64,000 nt of DNA, taken from the NCBI GenBank assembly GCA_019638675.1, contig JAHBTE010000001.1:1148605-1212604 (forward strand). Reading direction: 5' to 3'. Origin of the DNA: Fimbriimonadaceae bacterium (GTDB lineage: Bacteria; Armatimonadota; Fimbriimonadia; Fimbriimonadales; Fimbriimonadaceae). Every line of letters starts with the position of its first letter. The first letter of the stretch is position 1. Shown here in pieces: positions 16,348 through 24,025 of the stretch. Below the pieces are notes generated by a model that saw only the letters and a program-made list of their open reading frames with translations, did not search any database and had not been told where the DNA came from. Both the position numbers and the translations under genes were made by a program.

Positions 16348-17589
16348 TCACTTTCTCGCTGGTTCTAGCAGCAAGTCGGGCTCTCGGTTTTCACTGTTTG
16401 AATCCCCACCATCATCACGCCCATCAATTCCTACACTATAAATCCTGAACTCGCGGTTGGCTACGCGGTAGGGGAACGGTTTGCCGCTGTAAGGGTCAGT
16501 GTCTGCGTTCGCCGGTAGGTTCTTAAAGACTAATGGAGCTGAACCCTGGGCTTTCCCTCCGGCGAGGGCTAAGCAAGTCAGGGCAAACAACCGCGATCGG
16601 GCAATGTGCAGATCGCGTTCAATGAGAAATGTATCAAGCGGAGTAAATAGGTGAGTCGCGAACCGCTTCCAGGGTCGGTCTGCGCCTTGATCAATTTGGA
16701 ACGCTTTTCGCTCGATCACCGGGATATCAGCCGTTTGCCGGGCATGTTCAATTCGGTTTTTGGCTTCTTGCGAGAACCCTCGGAAATATTCAACGCGATC
16801 TTTTTCTTTAAGTTTTTTCAAAAAGTCAATCGCCGGGTCAGCTTGTTTGTATAGAGCAGTTTCAAGCAGTCCGTACTCTTTTTTCTGGTGGACATCGGAA
16901 ATAAACTGCACTCCTGCAAGCATGGATTTCAGTTCGTTGTCCAGAGTGGTGCTCAGCGGTGGAGCTTTATCGAGCGATGCGAGAATCGAATTCCCAAGAT
17001 TTGTGAGAGCACCTGCGCTCATACGTTGAATTAGGGCTACAGAAGATCGCCTGGCTTCGGAAGCAATCCAGTAGCCAAGCAAAGCATCTTGAGCATCACC
17101 GCCGGACAAGTGGTTTGCCATGCGGTGTGCCGCAACAATGTATTGCGCGGAGCCATCGGCGGCTCCTTCTTCGTCTAGCGTCTGAATTTTGAGTTCAAGA
17201 CCTCGTCCGATGGCACTGAGGCCGGAGTGTGAACGCCTGGGCAAAAACGGGTCTTGGGCAACAAATTGAGGCGTACAGTTCATTCCTCCTGCCCGAATAG
17301 CCATAGAGAGTGCAGTATCAATACGACTGAGATATTCAGTTTGTTGGTTGCCTCGCAGGTCGGCTTGATCTTTGAATTTCTCAGTTGCTTTATCCGCAAG
17401 GTTAGCGGCTAACAGATATTGATCCCACGCATTACCAGAGCCAGCTTGAGCTTTGTAAGGAGCTTGGTTAAGGTCAGCGAAGGTCTCCCACGGCTCGGGC
17501 TTTTCAGGTTGACACCCGGCAACGGCTAACACGATCAATCCAAGGCATGCCCATCTTGGGCATAACTGACCGAATGAAATCCTTTTCAT
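16348..17589 (-). CDS. Lipoprotein of unknown function, mostly helical
   Basis: The lipobox VAGC (Cys26) follows a normal signal sequence. The remaining 385 residues are largely alpha-helical without repeats that I can name. The last 50 residues contain DPYSGKPFPYRV and FRIYSVGIDGRDDGGD, similar to the C-terminal 'D.F.GKP..Y....Y.VYSVGPDG.DDGG' segment that I recall in planctomycete-type secreted proteins and type II pseudopilins, where it binds Ca2+. I do not recognise the family. It is divergent from the nucleotidyltransferase gene and convergent with the cyclase gene. Confidence 0.65.
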   Translation of the reverse strand: MKRISFGQLCPRWACLGLIVLAVAGCQPEKPEPWETFADLNQAPYKAQAGSGNAWDQYLLAANLADKATEKFKDQADLRGNQQTEYLSRIDTALSMAIRAGGMNCTPQFVAQDPFLPRRSHSGLSAIGRGLELKIQTLDEEGAADGSAQYIVAAHRMANHLSGGDAQDALLGYWIASEARRSSVALIQRMSAGALTNLGNSILASLDKAPPLSTTLDNELKSMLAGVQFISDVHQKKEYGLLETALYKQADPAIDFLKKLKEKDRVEYFRGFSQEAKNRIEHARQTADIPVIERKAFQIDQGADRPWKRFATHLFTPLDTFLIERDLHIARSRLFALTCLALAGGKAQGSAPLVFKNLPANADTDPYSGKPFPYRVANREFRIYSVGIDGRDDGGDSNSENREPDLLLEPARK

Positions 17590-17646
17590 GTTTGATACTG
17601 TACCGCCGTGCTAACCTTTTTGCAGTCGAAGGATTGGAGAAGGTAA

Positions 17647-18579
17647 ATGATGAAAGGCGTAATTTTAGCGGCAGGTAAGGGGAGTCGGCTTTATCCGGTC
17701 ACGAAGGTGATACCTAAACCGTTACTGCCAATTCTCAATCGCCCAACATTAGATTACGCCTTTGACCAAATGAAAGCCTGCGGAATCACCGATGTCTGCA
17801 TAGTTGTCGGTGAGAATGAACAACTCATGCGCGAGGAGTTAGGAGACGGCACAGAAGTTGGACTCTATCTCAGTTATGTCCGGCAAACCGATCCTCAGGG
17901 ATTAGCTCATGCAGTAGGGTTCGCGGAAAAATTTGTTGATGGGGATGACTTCGTTCTGTATCTTGGAGACGCCATTTACGACCAGTCGTTAGCTCCGTTT
18001 GTAGAGCAGTTCAATGCGAGCGGGGCCGCTAACCTTAACTTGGTGAAAGAAGTGGAAGACCCTCGTAGGTTCGGCGTCGCTAATGTTGAAAACGGGCGCA
18101 TTGTCAAGCTTGTTGAAAAACCTGCCGAACCGGAATCCAATTTGGCAATGGCGGGAATGTACGTTTTTGGGCCAGAGATTTGGTCGGTGCTTCCGCAACT
18201 CAAACCAAGTGCACGAGGCGAGTACGAGATCACTGATGCGATTCAATTACTTGTAGATAAAGGGGAACTCGTTGTGCCTGGAATCTATGAGGGCAACTGG
18301 TTTGATACAGGCACACTCGATTCGTTTTTAGAAACGAGTTCCTTCCTTGCCAAAGGAGGATGGGTTGTGGATGATTCAGCATCCGTCAACGCAGAAATGA
18401 GCGGAATGGTTGTGATCGGAGCGAAAGCTGAAGTAAACGCTAGGTCAATTAGAAACAGTGTGATTCTGCCGGGAGCAAAAATTAATGTACTGGGCGAAAT
18501 TGATGGGTGCCTTCTCGGCGGAGAAGTAACCAGCGAGCAGTCACTTTCCGCCGAGATTCGGCACGGTCGAGTTCAGTAA
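17647..18579 (+). CDS. Sugar nucleotidyltransferase, glucose-1-phosphate thymidylyltransferase-like
   Basis: Makes an NDP-sugar from sugar-1-phosphate and NTP, feeding surface polysaccharide. The start MKGVILAAGKGSRLYPVT with the IPKPLLPI segment is the NTP-binding loop; DDFVLYLGDAIYD holds the metal Asp. VEKPAEPESN and GEYEITDAIQLLVDKG, then NWFDTGTLDSFLE, are typical of RmlA/RfbA-like enzymes. Residues 245-310 form a short left-handed beta-helix tail (VVIGAKAEVN, SVILPGAKI), as in the long thymidylyltransferase group. GGAGAAGG sits before two consecutive ATG codons. No other rhamnose genes are adjacent, so the substrate is not fixed. Confidence 0.83.
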   Translation: MMKGVILAAGKGSRLYPVTKVIPKPLLPILNRPTLDYAFDQMKACGITDVCIVVGENEQLMREELGDGTEVGLYLSYVRQTDPQGLAHAVGFAEKFVDGDDFVLYLGDAIYDQSLAPFVEQFNASGAANLNLVKEVEDPRRFGVANVENGRIVKLVEKPAEPESNLAMAGMYVFGPEIWSVLPQLKPSARGEYEITDAIQLLVDKGELVVPGIYEGNWFDTGTLDSFLETSSFLAKGGWVVDDSASVNAEMSGMVVIGAKAEVNARSIRNSVILPGAKINVLGEIDGCLLGGEVTSEQSLSAEIRHGRVQ

Positions 18580-18582
18580 GGC

Positions 18583-18735
18583 TTATTCGCCGTCTTCTTT
18601 CGGAGTTTCCGTGGTTCCGGTAGTTCCGGTAGCATTTGAATCTGTTCCAGCATCTGCGGCAGGAGCGCAAGCTACGAGCACGCCGGACAAGATAGGAAGG
18701 ACGAGGAGGCACAGAATCAACAGTGTTCGTTTCAT
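18583..18735 (-). CDS. Small lipoprotein, 50 residues
   Basis: Reading the minus strand from the ATG at 18735 gives MKRTLLILCLLVLPILSG followed by VLVACAPAADAG. This is a normal signal sequence with lipobox LVAC (Cys23). A 27-residue mature part follows, rich in Thr, Gly and Asp (TGTTGTTETPKEDGE). The stop is 3 bp past the end of the convergent nucleotidyltransferase gene. Its DNA holds a small direct repeat (GGTTCCGGTA-like). It is probably a surface-tethered peptide of unknown function. Short length limits certainty, but signal, lipobox, start and stop all agree. Confidence 0.65.
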   Translation of the reverse strand: MKRTLLILCLLVLPILSGVLVACAPAADAGTDSNATGTTGTTETPKEDGE

Positions 18736-18783
18736 CAATTGCCAGTATGCCCGTATTTATACAAAAAATGTACATATTTGAAA

Positions 18784-18829
18784 CCTAACTTAGGGTTGAA
18801 TCTGTTAGGTATTCCAAGAGGTGAGCTAG
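18784..18829 (+). promoter_or_regulatory. Leader of the ABC/MoxR operon: inverted repeat and strong Shine-Dalgarno
   Basis: CCTAAC (18784-18789) and GTTAGG (18804-18809) are a perfect inverted pair with a 14-nt spacer. Within the left side CCTAA-C-TTAGG (18784-18794) is a smaller palindrome. GAGGTGA (18818-18824) matches the 16S anti-Shine-Dalgarno exactly and lies 5 nt before ATT at 18830. TTGAAA (18778-18783) could be a -35 but no good -10 is seen. Confidence 0.4.
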
Positions 18830-20674
18830 ATTAGGGCAAACAGTTTTTTCAGAGCCGCATTACTGCTTGTTTCTGGTGCCCTATCAGTTTGCTCTTTCAG
18901 CCAGCAAGCCGATACACTTAGCTACGCTTATGCGCCTATTTGGCAGGGCAACTACTCTAGTCTTCCAGTGTTGCCAATTCGTGTTGAAATTTCAAACGAT
19001 GGGAAGCCCGAATTAGTTGAGATTATCTCCAAATTTGGCGATACACAGGTTTCGGCATTTATGGAAATGCCAACAGGTGCAACTAAACAGCGCGAATTTT
19101 ATGTATCTGCCCCCAATTATTGGAGTACGCCGACCCTTATTGTTAAACGTGGGTTGCTAGAAAGTGAAATCCCAATAGAAATTCGGAACGGGTCATCTTA
19201 CAGCCGGGAGGAGTCAATTCGAGTTGCTCAAATATCAGATGGTCTAGGCAACCTCGCTATGCTTCGGGTCACGGATTTAAAGCAATTCCAGAACAAGCCT
19301 TGGTCGAGTGGATTTGAAGATTTTTCTGCTAAACCCGGTTTGGCGCCTACCCGCTCAATTGGATATAAGAGTTTTGACATCCTGTTTTTGGGTGAGGGCA
19401 GTGAACGACTGACCGACGTAGAAGTTAACGCCATCAAAGGTGCAGTTCTCGCCGGAATGCATCTTGTTTTTGTTGGGGGTGCTTTTAATCCGGTGATCGC
19501 AGATCCGCGTTGGCAGGGCATTGTTCCAGTTGTTCGGACTGACGGCGTTCAACAGGGGCGGGCTCTGGAATGGGGCAAGGCACTTAGTAACGTTGCATTT
19601 CCATCACTCACACTGCTGAAAACTGAGGCGAGAGCTTCAGCCTTCGTTAAACGTGAAGGTGGAATCAATATGCTGGTCAGTCAAGAAATGGGGGCGGGCA
19701 GAGTCAGTTTTATTGCCTTTAATCCATTTGATGCTAACTTCCGAAACTGGGGTGGTCGGTTTGCTTTTATGTATGATCTAGCTCGAAATCTGCCAACAGA
19801 ATCGACAGCAGAGCGAACTCAAGAAATTATTGATAATGTGATGAATCCCTATTACTACGGTTATTCTGAGTCAAACGGAATTTTTGGCATTCAGATGCCG
19901 AGCTGGAACCGGGTCGCATTTGTCCTGCTCGCCTACTTAATGATTGTTGTCCCTATCAACTTTTTGGTGCTCCGAAAGCTCAAACGGGGTGAATTAGCTT
20001 GGATAACAGCTCCGTTAATAGCACTGGGGTTTGCCGGGATTCTATTTGGATTTGCTGGACAACTGTATCAGGCGGAAGCTTCTCGTTCAGCGAGCGGTGT
20101 AGTTATTGCCCATCCTAACGTGCCCGAACTGCAGGTAATTGCAAATCAGCAACTGTTCTTCCCGGGGAGTGGAGTTTACGATTTGAAGTTCAACGGTGTG
20201 GAGCACGTTGGTTCTAATAATTCCAGCGATGAAGGCCCCTTTGGAATGGCCAAGGTGAGTAATCAGTTTCAAGATTTCGACAGCATTACGGCGACTCGAT
20301 ACTCAGTAAGTAATCTGGCTTTTCGCGAGTTCTGGCTTTACCAGCGGCTTCCTATTAACAGCCCGGATATGATTGTGTACACCACTCGGAAAGCGGGAGA
20401 TGATTTGATTCTTGAAGGTTCTGTTATCAACACTATGCCATTTGAGCTTAATTCGGTTACATTGACGGGGCCAGGAATTTCAAAGATATTTAAAACAATT
20501 CCACCGGGTGGATCGGAAAAGTTCCAGGTGCGAACTAATGGGCCGCTCAATGTAGGAAGTGGATTAGTTATCGAAGCTTATTGTTCACCCCAAGCGTTTG
20601 GTGCCCAGTTTGGAACAGACGTTTCTACTGCCGGTCTGGACTTTTACTACGATGAACCTTTGGAGGGTCTATGA
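18830..20674 (+). CDS. Membrane-anchored protein with ThuA/GATase1-like domain, apparent ATT start
   Basis: The frame is open from a TAG at 18827. Codons from 18830 encode an evident signal peptide (RANSFFRAALLLVSGALS, then a cleavage region near CSFSQQA), but no ATG, GTG or TTG occurs before GTG 18968, which would remove it. ATT at 18830 has a perfect Shine-Dalgarno 5 nt upstream, so I take it as the start (614 residues). The exported part has a beta domain, then a glutamine-amidotransferase-like fold (FDILFLGEGSERLTD; GMHLVFVGGAF) without an obvious Cys-His pair. Two or three TM segments (RVAFVLLAYLMIVVPINFLV; APLIALGFAGILFGFAG) and a C-terminal beta domain follow. It heads a nine-gene operon and probably serves the ABC exporter next to it. 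Confidence 0.72.
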   Translation: MRANSFFRAALLLVSGALSVCSFSQQADTLSYAYAPIWQGNYSSLPVLPIRVEISNDGKPELVEIISKFGDTQVSAFMEMPTGATKQREFYVSAPNYWSTPTLIVKRGLLESEIPIEIRNGSSYSREESIRVAQISDGLGNLAMLRVTDLKQFQNKPWSSGFEDFSAKPGLAPTRSIGYKSFDILFLGEGSERLTDVEVNAIKGAVLAGMHLVFVGGAFNPVIADPRWQGIVPVVRTDGVQQGRALEWGKALSNVAFPSLTLLKTEARASAFVKREGGINMLVSQEMGAGRVSFIAFNPFDANFRNWGGRFAFMYDLARNLPTESTAERTQEIIDNVMNPYYYGYSESNGIFGIQMPSWNRVAFVLLAYLMIVVPINFLVLRKLKRGELAWITAPLIALGFAGILFGFAGQLYQAEASRSASGVVIAHPNVPELQVIANQQLFFPGSGVYDLKFNGVEHVGSNNSSDEGPFGMAKVSNQFQDFDSITATRYSVSNLAFREFWLYQRLPINSPDMIVYTTRKAGDDLILEGSVINTMPFELNSVTLTGPGISKIFKTIPPGGSEKFQVRTNGPLNVGSGLVIEAYCSPQAFGAQFGTDVSTAGLDFYYDEPLEGL

Positions 20675-21534
20675 GCTTCATCGAAAACATTGTCAATCGT
20701 ATTCCCAATAAGCCGGTCTTTTTTGAAGTAAGGCAACAGTTGAGGAGGTCTTCCATTGAGTCAGCCACTGGAGGCAATAGCAAGATTGGAAGCATTATTG
20801 GGGTTATCGTCATTCTCTTGATTGTGGGGAGCAATCTGATCATGGCCGCAAGATACATCCAGGTTGGGTATTTGATGTTTATCTTGCCTGTGCTAGCAAC
20901 TTTCTTACTACCAGCAATGGTTAGCCCAGTTATCGCGGGTGAGTTTCAGCGGCGCAGTCTAGAACAATTACTAGCGGCTCCAATCAGCACAGTAGATATT
21001 GTTAAAGGCAAGGCTCTAAGGGCAATAATTCCGGTGCTAATGATGCTCACTATAGTGTTGTTTATGATCTTGCTCATCGGAATTGGCAAGATATTCCAGG
21101 GGCATGAACAAGATTTTGACGTGTTCTCACCTTTTATCAGTTTGCCTGTCTGCAGCCTTTTGTTTTTTGTGTGGTCATTTTTTGTTACTGGATTATCGGT
21201 TTTCGTTTCATCGGTGACGAAATCTACGAGTGCGGCCCTCCTAGCCAGTATTGGAATTTTAGTAGGGCTTGTTTTCGTGGTGCCGGCGATTATCGTCCCG
21301 CTCAGTGCGGTGGCTATCGGGCCAACTGCAATAGGCTACTTAGCCGCCATGCATCCTGCGGGAATGATGGTGATTGCCGTTGCGCGGGATACTTCAGCTG
21401 AGCCGATGCATCTTCCCGCGGCAGTTATGATCTTATTGGTCTCTAACTGTCTTTACTTGGCGTTTGGTGCGTTCTTTTTGAACCTAGCTGCAAGAAAGTT
21501 GGCCACCTACCGAAAAACAGGATTTGAAAACTAG
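20671..21534 (+). CDS. ABC-2 type transporter permease
   Basis: 287 residues with six hydrophobic segments: IIGVIVILLIVGSNLIMAAR, VGYLMFILPVLATFLLPAMV, IPVLMMLTIVLFMILLIG, LPVCSLLFFVWSFFVTGLSV, LLASIGILVGLVFVVP and LLVSNCLYLAFGAFF. The cytoplasmic start of the second (GEFQRRSLEQLLAAPIS) is the coupling helix typical of ABC-2 permeases. The start overlaps the preceding stop (ATGA). It pairs with the ATPase that follows and the second permease beyond, forming one exporter with two different membrane subunits. The substrate is unknown. Confidence 0.85.
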   Translation: MSFIENIVNRIPNKPVFFEVRQQLRRSSIESATGGNSKIGSIIGVIVILLIVGSNLIMAARYIQVGYLMFILPVLATFLLPAMVSPVIAGEFQRRSLEQLLAAPISTVDIVKGKALRAIIPVLMMLTIVLFMILLIGIGKIFQGHEQDFDVFSPFISLPVCSLLFFVWSFFVTGLSVFVSSVTKSTSAALLASIGILVGLVFVVPAIIVPLSAVAIGPTAIGYLAAMHPAGMMVIAVARDTSAEPMHLPAAVMILLVSNCLYLAFGAFFLNLAARKLATYRKTGFEN

Positions 21535-21542
21535 GAATTAAT

Positions 21543-22472
21543 ATGCTTGAAGTCAAAAGCTTAACCAAAAGATACGGTCAATTTGAAGCAGTAACGAGCG
21601 TTGATTTCGCTTTAGAACCTGGCGAAATCATGGGATTTATCGGCTCAAACGGAGCGGGAAAAACGACAACGATCAAAATGTTGGCGACACTGCTTGAGCC
21701 GACAAACGGTTCGGCTTCTTTGAACGGTCGGCCGCTTGATGGAAACGATTTGGAAATCCGTAAGCAAATTGGTTATATGCCGGACTTTTTTGGCCTTTAC
21801 GAAGACATTAAAGTTTGGGAGTACTTGGATATGTTTGCCACCCTTTACGGCGTTGAGGTCAATGACCGTCCCCGAGTGATTGACGAGGTTCTTGAACTCA
21901 CTGACTTAGGATTTAAAAAGCAAGCGTTTGCCCGGTCACTTTCACGGGGAATGCAACAACGCCTCTGCTTAGCGAGATGCTTGGTGCATAACCCGACGAT
22001 GCTCCTACTGGATGAACCAGCGAGTGGGCTTGACCCGCGGGCTCGAGCCGAACTTAAGGATCTCATTGGGGAACTGGGAAGGATGGGCAAGATCGTGATC
22101 GTCAGCAGCCATATCTTGCCCGAACTCGCGGATTTTTCTACCGTAGTTGGAATTATCGAACGCGGTCAAATGCTAGCTTTTGGCAAAGTCAACGATGTTG
22201 TCCGCAGTCTCACTCCAGCTAAGAAAATCCAAGTCAAACTTTTGGATCGCGGGGCTGAAGCCAGTATGTTCCTGCACAGCAAAGAGCACGTATCTGCAAC
22301 ACAATTTTTGAATCCGAACGAGTTTAGATTTGATTTCACGGGCACGATGGAAGATCAGCACCTGCTACTTAAGGCGATGGTAGATGCAGGATTTCCGATC
22401 GTGGAATTTATGGACGAGGAAGCCGATCTTGAAGATTTGTTCATGCAGGTAACAAAAGGGGCATTGAACTAA
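21543..22472 (+). CDS. ABC transporter ATP-binding protein
   Basis: Nucleotide-binding subunit of the exporter. Walker A GSNGAGKT (residues 34-41), Q-loop region (RKQIGYMPDFFGLYED), signature LSRGMQQRL (133), Walker B MLLLDEPASGLD (about 152) and the switch His (IVIVSSHIL) are all intact, so it should hydrolyse ATP. A C-terminal domain of about 90 residues resembles that of the CcmA/YhaQ/NatA group used with ABC-2 permeases. It sits between the two permease genes, 8 nt after the first and overlapping the second by 1 nt. Confidence 0.94.
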   Translation: MLEVKSLTKRYGQFEAVTSVDFALEPGEIMGFIGSNGAGKTTTIKMLATLLEPTNGSASLNGRPLDGNDLEIRKQIGYMPDFFGLYEDIKVWEYLDMFATLYGVEVNDRPRVIDEVLELTDLGFKKQAFARSLSRGMQQRLCLARCLVHNPTMLLLDEPASGLDPRARAELKDLIGELGRMGKIVIVSSHILPELADFSTVVGIIERGQMLAFGKVNDVVRSLTPAKKIQVKLLDRGAEASMFLHSKEHVSATQFLNPNEFRFDFTGTMEDQHLLLKAMVDAGFPIVEFMDEEADLEDLFMQVTKGALN

Positions 22473-24025
22473 TGCAGACTTGGTTGAAGGAGCAAGTTCG
22501 AATTTACCGGGGGAATGCGGCTTCTATTAAGGAGTACCGCATCCAGCTTCGTTCAACCAAAACGATTTGGTATTGGGGAATCTATCTTTCCATTCTCGTG
22601 ATCGTGGCAATGGCCAACTATGGTTCGATTGTTTCAAGCGCAAGCAATTCTCCTTCTAGTCTGCAATCAAGCCTGCAAACTTATTATCAAATCGTCGTAG
22701 GCTTTCTTCAAGGAATGATTTTGCTGATCGCACCGATGCTGGGAGCATCGGCGATTGTCAGCGAATACGATCTACGTTCAATTGAGCTAGTCTTTTCTTC
22801 ACCTGCTTCAACCAAATACCTTTTGGTTGGTAAGTATTTGGCGGCATTGCGGCAGTTAGCATTGCTCCTCTTTTTGAGCCTTCCGATCACAGCGGTTGGG
22901 GTTACGCTAGGTGGAGCTACGTGGCAGCAGGTTATTGAGCAATATCTTTATTTGATGATGCATGGTGCTATCGTTTTGGCGGTTGCCATGCCAATTGCCA
23001 TCAATACACAGTCCATGGTTCGCACAATTTCTGGCGTTGTAGCGGTTCTTATTCTAGGCGGGTTTTTTGCAGGCGTGGCATCTGCATCTTCAATGCCGAT
23101 GATGTTTGGTGCGATGGGGGGCAGTTCTACTTCAATTCCTCCATTGGTTGGATTAGTGCCGTTTTTGACACCGTTCACTTTGGGTTACTCAACCCCTATT
23201 GGTTCGGTGGTCATCCCTAACTGGATTTTTGCAGGCATCGCGACATTAGCGATAGTCAAGGTTTTGCTACTTGGAGCTGGATCAGCTCTTACGAAAGTTG
23301 GTTCGCGCGAAACTCGAAGCTTGCGGGTACACGGCTTAATTTTGGTTGCTCTTTATTGCTTTTCGGTTTATGCAACGATCAATTCAATACCTTGGTCGTC
23401 CGCTCCACAAAGGCAGGGAATAGCGATGATGGCCGTAAACATGCCGCTCATCCCCATCTTTTTCATATTGATGTTTTTGGCGGCTTCTGGACGAGCGGAA
23501 GATCGGAAGTTCCTTGCCGATAAGCTATTTAGCTGGAAAGAAATACTAGGTGGAAGACCAAGTGGTTCACTGGGCTACGGAATTATTCTTATTGCCATGG
23601 TTGCGTTTACAAATGCACTCACTTTGTATTCGGTGTCTTTTATACGCAAGTTAGAAATTTTAATGTTGCCCGCATGGGGGCTTGCTTTCGGTTTAATGAT
23701 ATTGGGAATTGGCTGGTGGGTCAGCCCAGGATTCGATCAAGTGGTCGGATCTCGGCGAACAGTGGTCGCCGTAGTCATGGGATTGGTCATATTGAGCCAT
23801 GTTGGCCTAATGTTTTTGGATATCGGCATGAACCAAGTCGTCACTGAGTTTTTAGTCTTAGCTAATCCATTTATTCCTTGGGCCGATTCCCTCCTGGTTG
23901 TCGTGATGAAAACGGCGATATTGCTTACTATTGCAGGACTAGCGTATTACTTTGGAGAAAAGAAAAGGCGTCTTATGTTTAACAAGTACTACGGGCAAAC
24001 GAAACCAATTGAGGCTGCAACATGA
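22472..24025 (+). CDS. Second ABC-2 type permease, large form
   Basis: 517 residues with about 11-12 hydrophobic segments, twice the size of the first permease. The N-terminal half has the ABC-2 arrangement: TM1 (TIWYWGIYLSILVIVAMANY), a second TM (VVGFLQGMILLIAPMLGASA) and the coupling helix DLRSIELVFSSPASTKYLL. The C-terminal half adds further TM helices. The start ATG shares its A with the stop of the ATPase gene (TAATG). It probably forms a heterodimer with the 287-residue permease. Confidence 0.85.
   Translation: MQTWLKEQVRIYRGNAASIKEYRIQLRSTKTIWYWGIYLSILVIVAMANYGSIVSSASNSPSSLQSSLQTYYQIVVGFLQGMILLIAPMLGASAIVSEYDLRSIELVFSSPASTKYLLVGKYLAALRQLALLLFLSLPITAVGVTLGGATWQQVIEQYLYLMMHGAIVLAVAMPIAINTQSMVRTISGVVAVLILGGFFAGVASASSMPMMFGAMGGSSTSIPPLVGLVPFLTPFTLGYSTPIGSVVIPNWIFAGIATLAIVKVLLLGAGSALTKVGSRETRSLRVHGLILVALYCFSVYATINSIPWSSAPQRQGIAMMAVNMPLIPIFFILMFLAASGRAEDRKFLADKLFSWKEILGGRPSGSLGYGIILIAMVAFTNALTLYSVSFIRKLEILMLPAWGLAFGLMILGIGWWVSPGFDQVVGSRRTVVAVVMGLVILSHVGLMFLDIGMNQVVTEFLVLANPFIPWADSLLVVVMKTAILLTIAGLAYYFGEKKRRLMFNKYYGQTKPIEAAT

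Noticed and set aside
18482-18775. 97-residue Arg/Ser-rich minus-strand frame near the end of the sugar nucleotidyltransferase gene
   Set aside because: It is in a different frame from the small lipoprotein gene at 18583-18735, which has a proper signal sequence and lipobox; the longer frame has no plausible product.
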